Positions 6,372-7,123 of a stretch of DNA of 7,123 nucleotides are shown here, one piece after another. A program made the translations under genes and the position numbers. How positions within the stretch are numbered: position 1 is the stretch's first letter; the number at the start of each line of letters is the position of its first letter. The stretch is from an uncultured Rhodospirillales bacterium (GTDB lineage Bacteria; Pseudomonadota; Alphaproteobacteria; Rhodospirillales; 2-02-FULL-58-16). The notes beneath the pieces are model-generated. The model had not been told where the DNA came from. It searched no databases and saw only the letters and a list, made by a program, of their open reading frames with translations. Where the stretch lies: positions 1 through 7,123 of the forward strand of contig CAJXGZ010000121.1 in the NCBI GenBank assembly GCA_913053795.1, given 5' to 3'.

Positions 6372-6372
<1 letters not shown>
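5458..6372 (+). CDS. livH: Branched-chain amino acid ABC transporter permease LivH
   Basis: This 304-aa inner-membrane permease is very close to E. coli LivH (308 aa) along its whole length. It starts with QQLINGLTLGAVYGLIAIGYTLVYGIIGMINFAHGE-type sequence (6-41), the hallmark of the family. It continues with ERMAYRPLRGSPRLAALITAIGMSIFLQNY (88-117) and the cytoplasmic loop GRAQRACEQDMTMAGLLGVNVDR (177-199), which contacts the ATPase. It ends with the segment AGIKAFTAAVLGGIGSLPGAMIGG (234-257). About eight hydrophobic membrane segments are evident. It forms the transmembrane pore with LivM and imports leucine, isoleucine and valine or related amino acids delivered by a periplasmic binding protein. 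An in-frame TAG at 5446 makes ATG 5458 the first ATG of the frame, though no strong ribosome binding site is seen. It overlaps livM by one base. The gene that binds substrate is not in the window. Confidence 0.95.

Positions 6373-7123
<751 letters not shown>

Overview
The window looks like a piece of a GC-rich proteobacterial chromosome, most likely alphaproteobacterial (Rhodospirillales-like). This rests on the codon usage, on the dispersed palindromic repeat of the CCCGC-cttc-GCGGG type upstream of the first gene, and on the gene types. It is an inference from memory of such genomes, not a database result. All complete genes are on the + strand.

Region 1 (1-152) is a non-coding repeat cluster: two mutually inverted hairpin units, then a 19-bp tandem duplication that runs up to the ribosome binding site of the first gene.

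Region 2 (153-3540) is a tightly packed run of four metabolic genes: a deoxycytidylate-deaminase-type zinc hydrolase, a DadA-type D-amino acid dehydrogenase (4-bp overlap with the first gene), a NudF-like Nudix ADP-sugar pyrophosphatase (19-bp gap) and a PLP-dependent cysteine synthase (7-bp gap). The spacing supports one transcript. The proteins share no obvious single pathway; nucleotide and amino acid salvage is the loosest common theme.

Region 3 (3541-5348) has clearly lower GC (roughly 35-57% in hand-counted 60-base lines, against about 70% in a sampled flanking line). It carries two directly abutting genes: a RecF/OLD-like AAA (ABC-type) ATPase with complete motifs, and a 198-aa protein with an E...DxD arrangement that resembles a Toprim nuclease core. 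An overcoming-lysogenization-defect/PARIS-like ATPase plus Toprim pair inserted between housekeeping genes is the classic look of a small anti-phage defence module. This is the most interesting part of the window.

Region 4 (5349-5457) is a GC-rich junction with a 29-codon open frame that may be the stump of an interrupted host gene, a near-perfect 16-bp palindrome and a 9-bp direct repeat spaced two helical turns apart.

Region 5 (5458-7123) is the start of a branched-chain amino acid ABC transporter operon: complete livH, then livM (1-base overlap) running off the right end. The LivM frame has no stop inside the window and contains the long N-terminal extension seen in E. coli-type LivM. The ATPase genes livG and livF would be expected beyond the right edge.
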